Shown piece by piece: positions 1 to 11,135 of a stretch of DNA of 64,000 nt. This DNA comes from Elephas maximus indicus. Its lineage: Eukaryota; Chordata; Mammalia; Proboscidea; Elephantidae. The stretch covers positions 102,420,823 through 102,484,822 of the forward strand of contig NC_064822.1 in NCBI RefSeq assembly GCF_024166365.1, read 5' to 3'. The notes under the pieces were generated by a model. The model made no database searches, was not told the origin of the DNA, and saw nothing but the letters and a program-made list of their open reading frames with translations. A program made the translations under genes and the position numbers. Numbering within the stretch: the first letter of the stretch is position 1; every line of letters starts with the position of its first letter.

Positions 1-403
1 ATCCTCAGCGATCTAGAGAAAGCTGGCAAGGCCAGCTCACCACTGGCTGATGCTGTGACCCAAATCGAGTCTGTTTCATTTAATAAACAGGAAGAGTTTT
101 AGCCTCCAGCTATCAATACATCTCAGGCCCACAGCTTGTTTGCGAGGAATGTTTTTGCCTGGGGTAAAATGTAGGCATCAGCTGTTGATTTCTTCTGCGT
201 TTGTAGAATGGGCCCAGATGCAGAAAAAAAAAAAAAAACTAAAGATTCTTTTCAAAAATTATCACAAAAAGATCATCTCTGTCCCCGAACATACTCAGGG
301 AAAGTTGTAGATTTCTTCCCCAGATAATCTCGGCACTTCCTGTCACTTCTGATTACAAACTGGAAGGAAAAGATACAGCACTTATCTCAGAGATAAAAAC
401 AAA
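1..403. other. Intergenic sequence, nothing recognised
   Basis: I see no exon or named repeat here. A 15-base A-run lies near 223-238. Confidence 0.5.
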
Positions 404-566
404 CAAACCAAACCTGCTGCCCTCAAGCTAATTCTGACTCATAGTGACTCTATAGGACAGAGGAGAACTGCCCCATAGAGTTTCCAAGGAGTGCCTAGGT
501 GGATTTGAACTGCCAAACTTTTGGTTAGCAGCCATAGTTCTTAACCACTATGCCACCAGGGTTTCC
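404..566 (-). repeat. AfroSINE, short type
   Basis: It runs from the AACCAAACCTGCTGCCCTCA tail complement to CTATGCCACCAGGGTTTCC at the tRNA-like head. The full-length core is present. Confidence 0.93.
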
Positions 567-770
567 ATTGCAGAGATAGCATTCAATGAATTCTTGGTTC
601 AGTGACTCACTTCCAAGTCTCCTTGGTTCACTTTGACAATATTACTTCATATTTGCATAACTGCAGTAATAAAGAAGTATTTATTTATTGAGCACTTATC
701 ATGTACTATACTCAGTGCTAAGCACCTTATACTAATTAACTCATTTAAGCCTTATAAATATGCCATGAGG

Positions 771-974
771 CTGTTGTCAGTTGCCAGAGTTAGTTCCGAT
801 TCATGGCAACCCCATGTGTACGGAGTAGAACTGCTCCATAGGGTTTTCAAGGCTGTGACTTTTCGGAAGCAGATTGCCAGGCCTGTCTTCTGGGGTGCTT
901 CTGGGTGTTTCAAGCTGCCAGCCTGTCAGCTAGTAGTTGAGAGCTTAAACTTTGGTGCCACCCAGGGACCCCAC
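771..974 (-). repeat. AfroSINE, long type, inserted in MIR
   Basis: CAGTTGCCAGAGTTAGTTCC to GCCACCCAGGGACCCC. The flanks TATGCCATGAGG (759-770) and TATACTATGAGG (975-986) look like a diverged target-site duplication (10 of 12 bases). Confidence 0.88.
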
Positions 975-1036
975 TATACTATGAGGTAGGTACCGTTATC
1001 GTTATTATGGAAGAGGAAACAGGATTAAAACCACGA

Positions 1037-1232
1037 GCTGCTGCTGAGTCAGCTCTGACTCGTGGCGACCCCATGTGTGTCAGAGTAGAACTGTACTCCA
1101 TAGAGTTCTCGATGGCTGATTTTGCAGAAGTAGATCACCAGACCCTTCTTCTGAAGTGTCTCTGGATGGACGCAAACCCGCAACCTTCTGGTTAGCAGCC
1201 AAGCATGTTAACTGTTTGCACCATCCAAGGAC
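1037..1232 (-). repeat. AfroSINE, long type, inserted in the same MIR
   Basis: GAGCTGCTGCTGAGTCAGCT to TGCACCATCCAAGGACTCC. It contains the extra internal segment (GAAGTAGATCACCAGACCCT) that marks the long type. Confidence 0.88.
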
Positions 1233-1305
1233 TCCATCTCTATCTTACAGATGAAGAAATGAGGCACCAAGAGTTTAAATGACTTGCCCAAAGTTGAATT
1301 TCCAG

Positions 1306-2307
1306 ATTTTGGGGGAAAAAAAAAAAAACACCTAGTTAAATTTGAATTTTAGGTAAACAACAACAAAAAAAATTTTAGTAAAAGTATGTCCCAAATATTC
1401 CATTTATTCAAAATTCAAATTTAACTACACATCTAGTATCTTATCTGCCAACCTTAACCTAAAGTCACACTCTGGCATGAGGCAATGTTGAGACGGCAAA
1501 GTAGTTCTTCTCCTCCAAGCCCAGGGCTCTTTCTACCGCATAAACCCCCCACTCAAATGGGCAATTACAGAAAACTGCCTCCAATCAGATGCTTAAATAT
1601 CCATGAAAACTAATATTTTTCATTCTAGCTAAATTAACCTTGTAGCAGTTATGACCCTCAGTCCATAAACCCTGGCGTCAAAAATTATAACTTTATTTTC
1701 TATAATTCAAATTAGTTTCTATTTTAAATCTGCTAGAACAATGGGAAAAATTTAACCTCAGCGTTTTCACAGACGTTGTGTAATCCCAACCCTCTCTCTG
1801 GGATGCTCCATGATTCTGGGATCTTAACAGTCCCAGGCACTGTGCGAGCCACGTCCCCTCAGGTCACCATGGCCTCTGCCCACAGACATTGCCACCTTCA
1901 AACCCCTTCAAGTTCCACAGCCCTGATGCTTCAGTGACCTGCCAGTGGCCCCGTTTTCCCGGAGTAGCGTCTCTGGGGAGCGTTCTGCCTCCACGGAGCT
2001 CTGACTGGGAATCCGGGTACAGGTTCTCTCTGCTGTCATCACCTCCCACCCTCTCCCCAACCTGAGGACAGAGATTAAATTTTTTCTAGTCTTTGAGAAA
2101 TCGTGCTTCCCTTCAGTTTCTGCCTGGAATCTTTTATCTACTCTTCAGAATCTTTTTCATGTTCTTTGAGGGTTGGACTTTGAAAACATAAGCCAGAAAG
2201 ATTCCCAAGCTTGTATATCTCTACCACACTCTATTCCCTGAGGCAAAAGCACAGGACCAACCAACTGGGGGAAGATACAAGGAAATTCAAAGAGAAAACA
2301 ATTAGTA
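1306..2307. other. Intergenic sequence, nothing recognised
   Basis: The stretch is AT-rich to about 1,770 and then more GC-rich (1,790-2,060). I found no splice-bounded exon. An open frame on the minus strand (1,864-2,049) is too short and featureless to call. Confidence 0.5.
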
Positions 2308-2823
2308 TGTCATGGATTGAATTATGGACCCCAAAAAATGTGTATATCAACTTGGTTAGGCCACGATTCCCAGTATTATGTGGTTGTCCTCCATTTTGTG
2401 ATTGTAGTTTTACGTTGAGAGGATTAGGGTGGGATTGTAACACCACCCTTACTCAGGTCACCTCCCTGATCCAAGGTAAAGGGAGTTTCCCTGGGATGTG
2501 GCCTGCACCACCTTTTATCTCTCAAGAGATAAAAGGAAGGGAAGCAAGCAGAGAGTTGGGGACCTCATACCACCAAGACAGCAGCACCGGGAGCAGAACG
2601 TGTCATTTGGACACGGGGTCCCTGCACCTGAGAAGCTCCTTGGCCAGGGGAAGATTGAGGACATGGACCTTCTTCCAGAGCTGACAAGGGGAGAGCTTCT
2701 ACCTGGAGCCGATGCCCTGAATCTGGACTTGTAACCTACTAGACTGTGAGAAAATAGATTTTTGTTTGTTAAAGCCATCCACTTGTGGTATTTCTGTTAT
2801 GGCAGCACTAGATAACCAAGACA
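2308..2823 (+). repeat. Solo LTR, MaLR/ERVL-like (subtype A)
   Basis: It runs from TGTCATGGATTGAATTATGG to the GATAACCAAGACA end (TG...CA ends). ACTTGTGGTATTTCTGTTAT near the end matches the typical MaLR 3' region. It is clearly related to the LTR at 55,335-55,845: GCTTCTACCTGGAGC / CCTTCCCCTAGAACT and AAGCCATCCACTTGTGGT are shared in order. Confidence 0.65.
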
Positions 2824-2906
2824 GCATCTTAAATACTTTCCTGCCACTACTTAACGTATGAGCTATGCTTTTGTAAACAAAATACTTGTATGTTGTAGTC
2901 TCTCCT

Positions 2907-3068
2907 GGAAACCCTGGTGGCGCAGTGGTTATGTGCTACAGCTGCTAACCAAAAGGTCTGCAGTTCAAATCCACCAGACACTCCTTGGAAACCCTGTGGG
3001 GCAGTTCTACTCTGTCCTATAGGGTCTCTATGAGTCGGAATCAACTCGAAGGCAAAGAGTTTGGTTTC
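2907..3068 (+). repeat. AfroSINE, short type
   Basis: GGAAACCCTGGTGGCGCAGT, then TCTACTCTGTCCTATAGGGT and ATGAGTCGGAATCAACTCGA, followed by a T-rich tail. Confidence 0.94.
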
Positions 3069-3149
3069 TTTTTTTTTTTTTGATAGTTTCTCCTTGAATA
3101 CCTTGCTGTCTGGAACTCTACAATTAAAAGTAGTATAATCATCCTACAT

Positions 3150-3480
3150 GTTGTGACCAGACCAATTTCCTAAAGGTAAGTTCATCAGATTACTTCTTAC
3201 CTCAAATTCCTCTAAAGGCTCCTCCCTGTTTCCAAAATATAGTTTAGTCTCCTCAGCTTGGCATCAAAAAAAAAAAAAAAGGATGTGCAAAATCTTCCAC
3301 ACCCTATGTTTTCAACTTCAACTTCCACACTCCACAACATGGACAGTCACAATCCCACAATATTACCCTGCCTGTAATCCCTGCTCCTTGCCTTCTGCCT
3401 CTTCCAACTCACCAAGCATAACTAATGAGATCACGTCCTGCCACGCCATAACTATGCCAACCCACACCAACCCATTTCAG
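3150..3480 (+). repeat. L2 LINE 3' region fragment
   Basis: GATTACTTCTTACCTCAAAT, then CCTCTAAAGGCTCCTCCCTG, ATAGTTTAGTCTCCTCAGCT and TTGGCATC follow L2 consensus order. The latter part is interrupted by a 15-base A-run. Confidence 0.5.
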
Positions 3481-3681
3481 CTCACATCCTCCTCCTCCAA
3501 CTCACCAATTCCTCTTCCATCCACCTTAGTTGGTGTCCCCTCAGATCTCTAAAAAGAACACATTGCTATTCTAAACATGAAAAAAAAAATTCACATGTGC
3601 TAGATCAGTGTAAGTTAACTAGTATGTCCAAGTTTTTTTACTTTGCACTGGAATTGTACCAGATTGTACCAGTTGTACAAT

Positions 3682-4097
3682 TGTAATGGGTTGAATAGTG
3701 TCACCCAAAAACCTCAGACTGTGAACATATTTGGAAATACAGTCTTTGCAGGTATAGTGAGTTAAGGATCTCAAAAGGAGATCATACTGGATTTAGGGTT
3801 TGCTCTAAATCCAGTAATAGGTATCCTTACAAGAAAAGAAGACAGAGACACACAGGAAAGAAGCTCACATGATAGGCAGAGATTGAAATGCCAATGAATG
3901 CCAAGGATTGTTGGGAGCCACCAGAGCCGAAAGGGGCAAGGAAGGATTCTTTCCTAAAACCTTCAGAGGGAGCGTGATTCTATCAACAACTTAATTTCAG
4001 TCTTTCAACCTCCAGAACTGTGAGAGAATAAGTTTCTGTTGGTTGAAGCCAACCAGTTTGTAGTAATTTGTTACAGCAGCCCCCAGAAGTGAACACA
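3682..4097 (+). repeat. Solo LTR, MaLR (MLT1-like)
   Basis: TGTAATGGGTTGAATAGTGT at the start, then GATATCC-type TAGGTATCCTTACAAG, GCCAATGAATGCCAAGGATT, CTCCAGAACTGTGAGAGAAT and TTTGTTACAGCAGCCCCCAG at the end. It has the same layout as 42,134-42,590 and 52,531-52,968. Confidence 0.7.
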
Positions 4098-5469
4098 GCC
4101 TCAAGGTATGTGGCTATGTCATGACAATGACTGATCACATCCTAAATCGAGAAAAGTGAGGAAGCAAATGCTTTATTAAAGGTGGTTTGTCTGGTAGAAA
4201 AATAAGAGGCCCACTGAGGAGGAAGGTATAAAAGACACCTTTAAAGGTGAAAACCCTCCAGTCCAGTACATCCCTGCATTTTACAGCTGAGAAAGTGGCC
4301 ATCTTACCCGCTTGAGAGACAAAGTTCCTTTTGTCTCAATAAGAGGGAACCCCACTTGCTGAGAAAAAGCTTATAAAAGCACACAAGCATAATTAGTGAC
4401 AATCAATGCATTAAATGTGTAAATGTGATGACTGACACCAAAAAAGAGATACTCTTAAAAATGCATTGAAGAAAAGAGAAAGAATTCCAAACTGTCTTTC
4501 TAGGCCTTCACTCTAAATTTGCCCCATTGGAGCACATCTATCAGTGAATTTCTCCACAAACTGTAAGTCGGTAGTTCTTAAATGGGTGTTCTCGTTTATT
4601 GTTTCACCCTTGGACATGTTAAAAACAAAACAGCATTCTGTAAGCAGAGAAAGAGTCTTATCTGAAACACACCACCTTCTTGGTGCTTGGGGAGAGGCTC
4701 ATCTTCAGTCTAGAATCTAGAACTGAGTGGCAAGTCCCTAGGTAAGAGGCAGAATTGGCGTTCTTACTTGGCCGTGACCTTGAAGAACTGAAGGTGTCAG
4801 GGAAATCAGGCCTGTCTTCAGGGAAACCAGCTTTGGCATCAGGAAGAGATAAGGTGCCCTCCACATAGAGGCCATCTGGGGAACACAGGAGGACCCAGTA
4901 TAATGGCAGCGGCCTGGGAATTGTAGGAGGAAGCAACCCAGGGTGGAATAAGGAACCTGGACTATGTAAGCCAAACTTTTTTATGCCTCTAATATCTTTT
5001 TCATTGTATTCTGTGTTTGTGCTTAGAATTTGATAAAGTCTTCTTGAAAATGCCAGCTTATTCATGCTCTGCTGAGGGGAACCAAAGTAAGAGGTTTGTA
5101 TCCACTTGTGGGCCCGAGCTTTCGAAGCTTAATCCACTCACTCGGAGCCAAGCTCGGTGGTGGCAGCTGACATTTTCGGATGAGCGCTCCAAGGGAAAGC
5201 CAAGTCACGTCCCCCTTGGCCCAACCACTTTCCCACCTGGAGAGCCCCTTTAGCCCTATGAGACTCCACATACTTGGCCCCCAGGAGCACCAGCGGTTCC
5301 TCCCCACCGCCCCCCGCCTCCGACAGCTTTATCAATGTTTTTACTGAAAATAGCTACAGGGTCCAGGACCGCTAGCAGCTAGCCTTTCACAACATTCGCA
5401 ATCCAGTGTGTCAATCTGAACTTTTAGTCATCTCTCCCCCATTAAAGATCTCTAACTTGCTATTAAAAA
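4098..5469. other. Intergenic sequence with a GC-rich patch
   Basis: Apart from the open frame noted above, a CpG-containing GC-rich patch lies at about 5,105-5,330 (TTTCGAAG, CTCGGAGC, TTCGGATGAGCGC, CCCCCGCC). It could be an unrecognised old repeat or a regulatory element. It is too small for a CpG island. Confidence 0.4.
4658..5065 (-). other. Unassigned 135-codon open frame, no recognised product
   Basis: This open frame on the minus strand, outside recognised repeats, encodes a Pro/Ser/Leu-rich peptide (MNKLAFSRRLYQILSTNTEY at its start). I see no domain, signal peptide or coiled coil. It could be chance: the composition is not clearly coding and no splice sites or poly(A) signal mark it. 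It is listed only so that it can be tested. Confidence 0.12.
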
Positions 5470-5659
5470 CCAGTTGCCACGGAGTCAGTTTCAACTCATG
5501 GTGGCCCTTTATGTGTCAGAATAGAACTGTGCTCCACAGGGCTTTCTGTGGTTTTTTGGAAGTGGATCACCAAGCCTTTCTTCTAGGACACCTCTGAGTA
5601 GACTCAAACCTCCAACCTTTCAGATAGTAGCAAGAGCATTAATAATTTGCACCACCCAG
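5470..5659 (-). repeat. AfroSINE, long type
   Basis: CAGTTGCCACGGAGTCAGTT to ATTTGCACCACCCA, with the long-type insert GAAGTGGATCACCAAGCCTT. Confidence 0.88.
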
Positions 5660-6547
5660 CTTGCTACTACTATATGTCATTATTTGTTGAGAGTCTAAGA
5701 ACTCACCCAAAAGAGAGCTAGATAAGCATGAAAGACAGAACCTCAACACTGTTCTTGGGATTCTAGCTTCAGAGCCTGTGAGGAGGTCCCAGCATTACGG
5801 GTGGGTGACGGTTTGGCTTCAAGGCACCACTGGCAGTGAGGTGTTCTTAGTTGAACACTTTCCCAATGGCAGGAAAAAAGAAAAATCACTAACCCTCAGA
5901 GTCACTGAAGCCTAGACAAGTATGCAAGGCAGGCAGAGCCTGGGGGAGCCCAGACCACGGCAGGAGCCTTGACTACAATTCCAAAAATAGGAGCTAAAAG
6001 CCAGAAGTCTCTTGAGCAGAGAGAAGATTTAATTTAGATAGAACGTACAGAAGGAAGAATGAAATCTGAACTGACAGCAGATAAAGAGCTCAAACGTTCC
6101 TTCCCATACGTGACCTGGACTCTAAATGAGAAAATGTGATCTCTACCACATTAGATTATTAAAGTCACTCGCTGGCATCCCTAACCACAGTGTGCTAACT
6201 GGTACAGGGCTGCTGCCTCCTCTCTGATGAAAAGCCTGATTCTCGGGCTGTCGGTGAGTGGATAGAAGCTACTAAGGGGCGAGGAAAACTTGGGCATGAT
6301 CCTCCTGGTACTGCGATGCCAATGGGCGCCCTTGTCACCAATGTCTCTTCTTCAAATTGGTTTGTTGGCCTGGGTCATGGGCATACTGGATAGATATGAC
6401 TCCTTAATAAAATCTGTCTGAAACGGGTCTCACCTTCCATGTCACTCCACTTGAGACAGTTCGCCCTCTGCTTCCCCTCTCACCTCATTTATTACATTTT
6501 AGTGCAAACACCTGTATTCTTATTATATTCCCCCCAGTAATAATAAA

Positions 6548-6735
6548 ACACAGCATTTAATGTCATTGACTATGCTGCAAATCCAATACCAAGCACTTTA
6601 GATGAATTATCTCACTTAACCCTCACATCCACCCCACGAGATAGGTGCTCTTCTTATCCCCCTTTTAAAGATAAAGAGACTGAAGGCAGGAGACTTTGGG
6701 TAATTAGCCCCAGAGCTGGAATCCAGGCTCCTGGC
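6548..6735 (-). repeat. MIR SINE
   Basis: CCAAGCACTTTAGATGAATT, then ATCTCACTTAACCCTCACAT, CACGAGATAGGTGCTCTTCT and CTTTTAAAGATAAAGAGACT. These are the MIR core in reverse. Confidence 0.75.
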
Positions 6736-6784
6736 TGTCTGAGGTTTCACCTCATGGAATCGTATTTGGCATGGGGTAAAAGAC

Positions 6785-6989
6785 TTGGAGTCCCTAAGTG
6801 GTGCAAACAGTTAACGCACTTGGCTACTAACTGAAAGTTTGGAGGATCGAGTCCACTCAGAAGCACTTCAGAAGAAAGGCCTGGTGACCTACTTCCAAAA
6901 AATCAGCCCTGAGAACCCTATAAAGCACAGTTCTATCGTGACACACATGGTGTTGACATGAGTTGGAATCAACTCGGCGGCAACTAGTC
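6785..6989 (+). repeat. AfroSINE, long type
   Basis: GGAGTCCCTAAGTGGTGCAA, then AGAAAGGCCTGGTGACCTAC and GTTGGAATCAACTCGGCGGC. It is a complete long-type copy. Confidence 0.9.
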
Positions 6990-7167
6990 AAGAGAAAAAA
7001 AAAAGAGACTGCCCTAAATGCAGCACGTTACACTTGACCAAACCTACCGAACAGGTAAATTGGGATTATTCATGATTCCTGCTTCTACATTGTTCATTCA
7101 AATACAGTAGGTTAATTGAGAAAAAACTGCATGAAACTTTCTAAGCAAAAATCTTAGGAAAAGCAAA

Positions 7168-7713
7168 CTTTTTTTTTGTACTTTATGTGAAAGTTTACAA
7201 ATCAAGTCAGTCTCTCATACAAAAATTTATATACACCTTGCTATGTACTCCTAGTTGCTCTCCCCCTAAGGAGACAGCACACTCCTCCTCTCCACCCTGT
7301 ATTTCCGTGTCCATTCAGCCAGCTCCTGTCCCCCTCTGCCTTCTCATCTTCCCTCCAGACAGGAGCTGCCCACATAGTCTCATGTGTCTACTTGAGCCAA
7401 GAAGCCCACTCCTCACCAGTATCATTTTCTGTCCAGTCCAATCCCTGTCTGAAGGGTTGGCTTTGGGAATGGTTCCTGTCTTGGGCTAACAGAAGGTCTG
7501 GGGACCATGACCTCCGGGGTCCTTCTAGTCTCAGTCAGACCATTAAGTCTGGTCTTTTTATGAGAATTTGAGATCTGTGTCCCATTGCTCTCCTGCTCCA
7601 TCAGGGATTCTCTGTTGTGTTTCCTGTCAAGGCAGTCGTCGGTTGTAGCCAGGTACCAACTAGTTCTTCTGGTCTTAGGCTGATGTAGTCTCTGATTTAT
7701 GTGGCCATTTCTG
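7168..7713 (-). mobile_element. L1 LINE 3' end, antisense, with target-site duplication
   Basis: It begins with a T-run (poly(A) on the minus strand) and CTTTATGTGAAAGTTTACAA, the complement of the 3' terminus seen at 29,640-29,655. It is flanked by GGAAAAGCAAA at 7,157-7,167 and 7,714-7,724, an 11 bp target-site duplication. Only about 0.5 kb of 3' UTR is present. Confidence 0.92.
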
Positions 7714-7811
7714 GGAAAAGCAAATTTTATTGACTCTTGAAAATAAATGAAAAATTCATTAGCTCAGAGAAGAATGAACGTCTATTCACACATCTTCAGG
7801 CCACATTCACT

Positions 7812-8596
7812 TTGTTGTTGTTGTTAGATGCCGTCGAGTAAGTTTCAACTCATAGCAACCCTATAGACAACAGAATGAAACACTGCCTGGTCCCATGCCA
7901 TCCTCAAAATTGTTTCTATGTCTGAGTCCATTGTTGTAGCCACTGTGTTAATGCATCTCATTGAGGGTCTCCCTCTCTTTCACTGACCCTTCTCCAGGGA
8001 CTGGTCCCTCCTGATAACATGTTCGAAGTAAGCAAGACAAAGTCTCACTATTCTCGCTTCAAGGAGCATTCTGGCTGTACTTCTTTCAAGACAGATTTTT
8101 TTGTTCTTCTGGCAGTCCATGGTATATTCAATATTTTTCACCAACGCCATACATCAATGGCATCAATTCTTCGGTCTTCCTTACTAATTGTTCACTTTTC
8201 AAATTCATATAAGGCGATTGAAAATACCATGACTTGGGTCAGGTGCACCTTAGTTCTCAGAGTGACATCTTTGCTTTTTAACACTTTAAAGACGTCTTTT
8301 GCAGCAGATTTGCTCAATGCAATATGCCATTTGATTTCTTGACTGCTTCCATGGGCATTGATTGTGGATCCAAGTAAAATAAAATCCTTGACAACATCCA
8401 TCTTTTCTCTGTTTATCATGATGTTGCTTATTGGCCCAGTCGTGAGGGTGTTTGTTTTTTTTTTATGTTGAGGTGTAATTCATACTGAAGGCTGTAGTCT
8501 TTGATCTTTATCAGTAAGTGCTTCAAATCCTCTTCGTTTTCAACAAGCAGGGTTGTGTCATCAGTATATCACATGCAGGTTGTTAATAAGTCTTCC
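7812..8596 (-). mobile_element. RTE LINE 3' fragment
   Basis: It starts with the complement of the AACAACAAC tail (TTTGTTGTTGTTGTTAGATG) and the GCCGTCGAGTAAGTTTCAAC end. Translated on the minus strand it shows DFILLGSTINAHGSSQEIKW and KVLKSKDVTLRTKVHLTQVM, matching the RTE C-terminal region at about 30,300-30,470. Confidence 0.9.
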
Positions 8597-8619
8597 CTTA
8601 ATGGTCACTTTAATAAACG

Positions 8620-9055
8620 TAGTGAAAGTCCACTCTGCGTCAAACAGCTACCTAACCTGGACTTACACTCCTTCATGTTCCTGTGTTTCCATAACCCCTC
8701 TTCTCTCTGTCCAGAAAGCTCTTATCACTCCTACACCTGGCAAGATCCTATTCATCTTAGAAGGCCTAGCTCAACTGTCTTCTTCTTGTAAAGCTTTTCA
8801 AAATCTTTACCCAACCGTCTATAGCAAAATTAATCACGCATTTTTCTCTTAGTACTTTGTTCCTCCCTCTTGAGTAGGGGTTACGCCAGTTCACTCACAC
8901 ACCACATCGTATCACAGTTAGTTGTTTGTGCTCTGACTCCCACGCTAGACTGTGTGCAATTGAAGGGCATGTGTCCTGCCTCATCACCTTGTATTCCTAG
9001 TATCACGCACTGTGCCTGGCACATAGTGTGCTCTCAGCAAACATTGGTGAAATTG
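8620..9055 (+). repeat. L2 LINE 3' end
   Basis: TGTTCCTGTGTTTCCATAAC, then CTAGACTGTGTGCAATTGAA, TTGTATTCCTAGTATCACGC and ACTGTGCCTGGCACATAGTG. This is the standard L2 3' order. Confidence 0.75.
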
Positions 9056-9201
9056 ACCTGATTAACTTTGGGAAAAGTGCTGAATCTCCCCACGCATGCT
9101 CTCTCCTCTATAAAAGCGGTAAAGATATCTATAACACAAGAAAAATGTCCAGCTTCAGTGAGGTGTTGAATATGAAATATTGTCTTCTACCCAGCATGGA
9201 A

Positions 9202-9402
9202 GGAGCACTGGTTGCACAGTGGTTAAAGTGTTCGACTACTAACTAAAACGTTGGTGGCTTCAACCCACCAGCCACTCTGCGGCAGGAAGATGTGGTAATC
9301 TACTTCTGTAAAGACTAAAGCCTTGGAACCCTTATGGGGTAGTACTACCCTGTCCTATGGGGCCACTAGAAGTCAAGACTGACTCAACAGCAACAGGTTT
9401 TC
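9202..9402 (+). repeat. AfroSINE, long type
   Basis: GGAGCACTGGTTGCACAGTG, then GCAGGAAGATGTGGTAATCT and ACTGACTCAACAGCAACAGG. Confidence 0.9.
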
Positions 9403-9429
9403 GTCCCAGCATAGAGCCCTGTACCTAAT

Positions 9430-9575
9430 CAGATCTCTAGAAGTTGATTGAATTCATCCATTCAGTAAAAATTATTTAGATGTTGTCATTGAATTGTACA
9501 TGTAGAAGTTGCTGAGGTGGCATATGGTTTGTTATGCATATTTTCACCACAATAATAATAATAAAAAAAGCTTTA
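9430..9575 (+). repeat. Probable old LINE 3' remnant
   Basis: TTGAATTGTACATGTAGAAG, then GCATATTTTCACCACAATAA and an AATAATAATAAAAAAAG end resemble degraded L1 3' termini. A similar stretch is at 45,144-45,240. The family is not certain. Confidence 0.4.
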
Positions 9576-9596
9576 GATAGTGTATCTCCAGTGCAT

Positions 9597-9862
9597 CCCA
9601 GTGAACAAGATAGGCAATGAACCTGATTCTATGGAGTTTATATCTTGGAGGAAAAAGACAGCTAATGGCTAGTAAATAAATATAACAGAAAATATTAGTG
9701 ATAAAGGCCTTGAAGAAAACCAAACAGGGTGTTGATACATAAAGTGGTGGTGGAGAAGACTTCTTAGAGGAGGTGATAGAGACTATACAAAGACCTGGGA
9801 AAAGAGCTCTCTGGGCTCTGGAACAGCAAGTACAAAGGTCCTGAGGAAGATAGGAAGGTTGA
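9597..9862 (+). repeat. Ancient interspersed repeat, unnamed
   Basis: CCAGTGAACAAGATAGGCAA, then GATTCTATGGAGTTTATATC, TAGAGGAGGTGATAGAGACT and GGAACAGCAAGTACAAAGGT. This is a common ancient mammalian repeat pattern that I cannot name with confidence. A related copy, 40,615-41,060, is in the RPAP3 last intron. Confidence 0.5.
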
Positions 9863-9929
9863 GGTACTCAAGAGACAAAAAAAAAAAAGTTTTTTTTTTA
9901 ATTTAGGCAAGATTATTCCAGGAACAGGA

Positions 9930-11135
9930 ACCAGGATAGCTCAAAACAATTTTGAAAAAGAAAACTAAAATGGAAGGAACAAGTCTACCCAACTTAATGA
10001 CTTACTACATAGCTATGCTAAAAAAAACTAATTAAGGCTACGTAGTACTTTTTTTTTTTTTTTTTTTTTAGTACTTTTTAGTACTGGTAGAAGGATAAGA
10101 ACACAGATCAATGGAACAGAATAGAGAACCTAGAAATTGACCCAGATAAATATACCAAACTGGCAAAGAATATATAAAAAGTTCTCAAAACTAAACATTA
10201 TATTAAAAAAAATTCAATTAGAAAATGGGCAGAAGTCATGAAGAGATATTTCACCAAAGAGGATATACAGATAGCAATGAGCACATGAAAAGATGTTAAA
10301 CATCATTAAATAAATAAATAAACATCATTAGCCATCAGGAAATGCAAATTAAAATCTCAACAAGAAGTTTTAAACCCACCAAAATGGCTAAAATTAAAAT
10401 ATGGTGACAACTCCAAATTCTGGCAAGGATGAAGAGAAACTGGATCGCTCATTCATTGCTTCTGGGAATGTAAAATGGTACAGCCACTCTGGAAGCCAGT
10501 CTGGCATTTTCTCAAATACCTGAACGTGCAACTATTATACGATCCAGCAATTGCACTCCATGGAATTTAACCCAGAGAAATGAAGATGTATGTGCACACA
10601 AAAATCTGTACATGAGTGTTTATAGCAGCTTTATTAATAATAGCCAAAAACTGAAAAGAGATATCCTTCAATAGGTGTATAGTTAACAAACTGTGGTACA
10701 ACCACACCATGGGTACTACTCAGCAAGGAAAGGAACAAACAATTAGACCATGGATAAATCTCCAGAGAACTATGCTGGGTGAAAAAAGGCCAATCCCAAA
10801 AGGGTACATGCTGTGTTAGTCCATTTACATAACCTTCTAGAAATGGCAAAATTACAGAAATGGAGAACAGATTAGTGGTTGCCAGAGGTTAAGGAGGCAG
10901 TAGTAGTGTGGGGAAAGTTAGAGTTGATATATAAAAGGGGCAACACGAGAGGTCCTTGTGATGGAAATGTTTTGTATCTTGACTGTGTAAATGTCAATAC
11001 GGTGTGATATCATACTATAATTTTGCAAGACATTACCATTGGGGGAAACTGGACAAAGAGGGTTGGGATCTGTCTGTATTATTTCTTACAACCGCATGTG
11101 AAATTCCTGTTATATCAACATTAAAGAGGTCAATT
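9930..11135 (+). mobile_element. Old L1 fragment (ORF2 3' part and 3' UTR), internally deleted
   Basis: ORF2-like pieces include GATCAATGGAACAGAATAGA, AATGGGCAGAAGTCATGAAG, CCATCAGGAAATGCAAATTA and CACTCTGGAAGCCAGTCTGG, then GGGAATGTAAAATGGTACAG. A long T-run at about 10,050-10,070 and an A/T-rich patch interrupt it. All frames are heavily decayed. It belongs to an older L1 group than the nested copies. Confidence 0.8.

Larger units (their letters stand above)
680..1305 (-). repeat. MIR SINE split by two AfroSINEs
   Basis: MIR pieces lie at about 680-770 (TGAGCACTTATCATGTACTA), 981-1036 (ATGAGGTAGGTACCGTTATC) and 1,235-1,305 (CTTACAGATGAAGAAATGAG). They read in the correct order for one antisense MIR once the two AfroSINEs are removed. 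Confidence 0.8.

Noticed and set aside
7187..7489. 100-codon open frame beginning MKVYKSSQS, also seen on the minus strand at 29,138-29,647
   Set aside because: Both are the antisense of the L1 3' end. The repeated peptide reflects shared repeat sequence and not a gene family.
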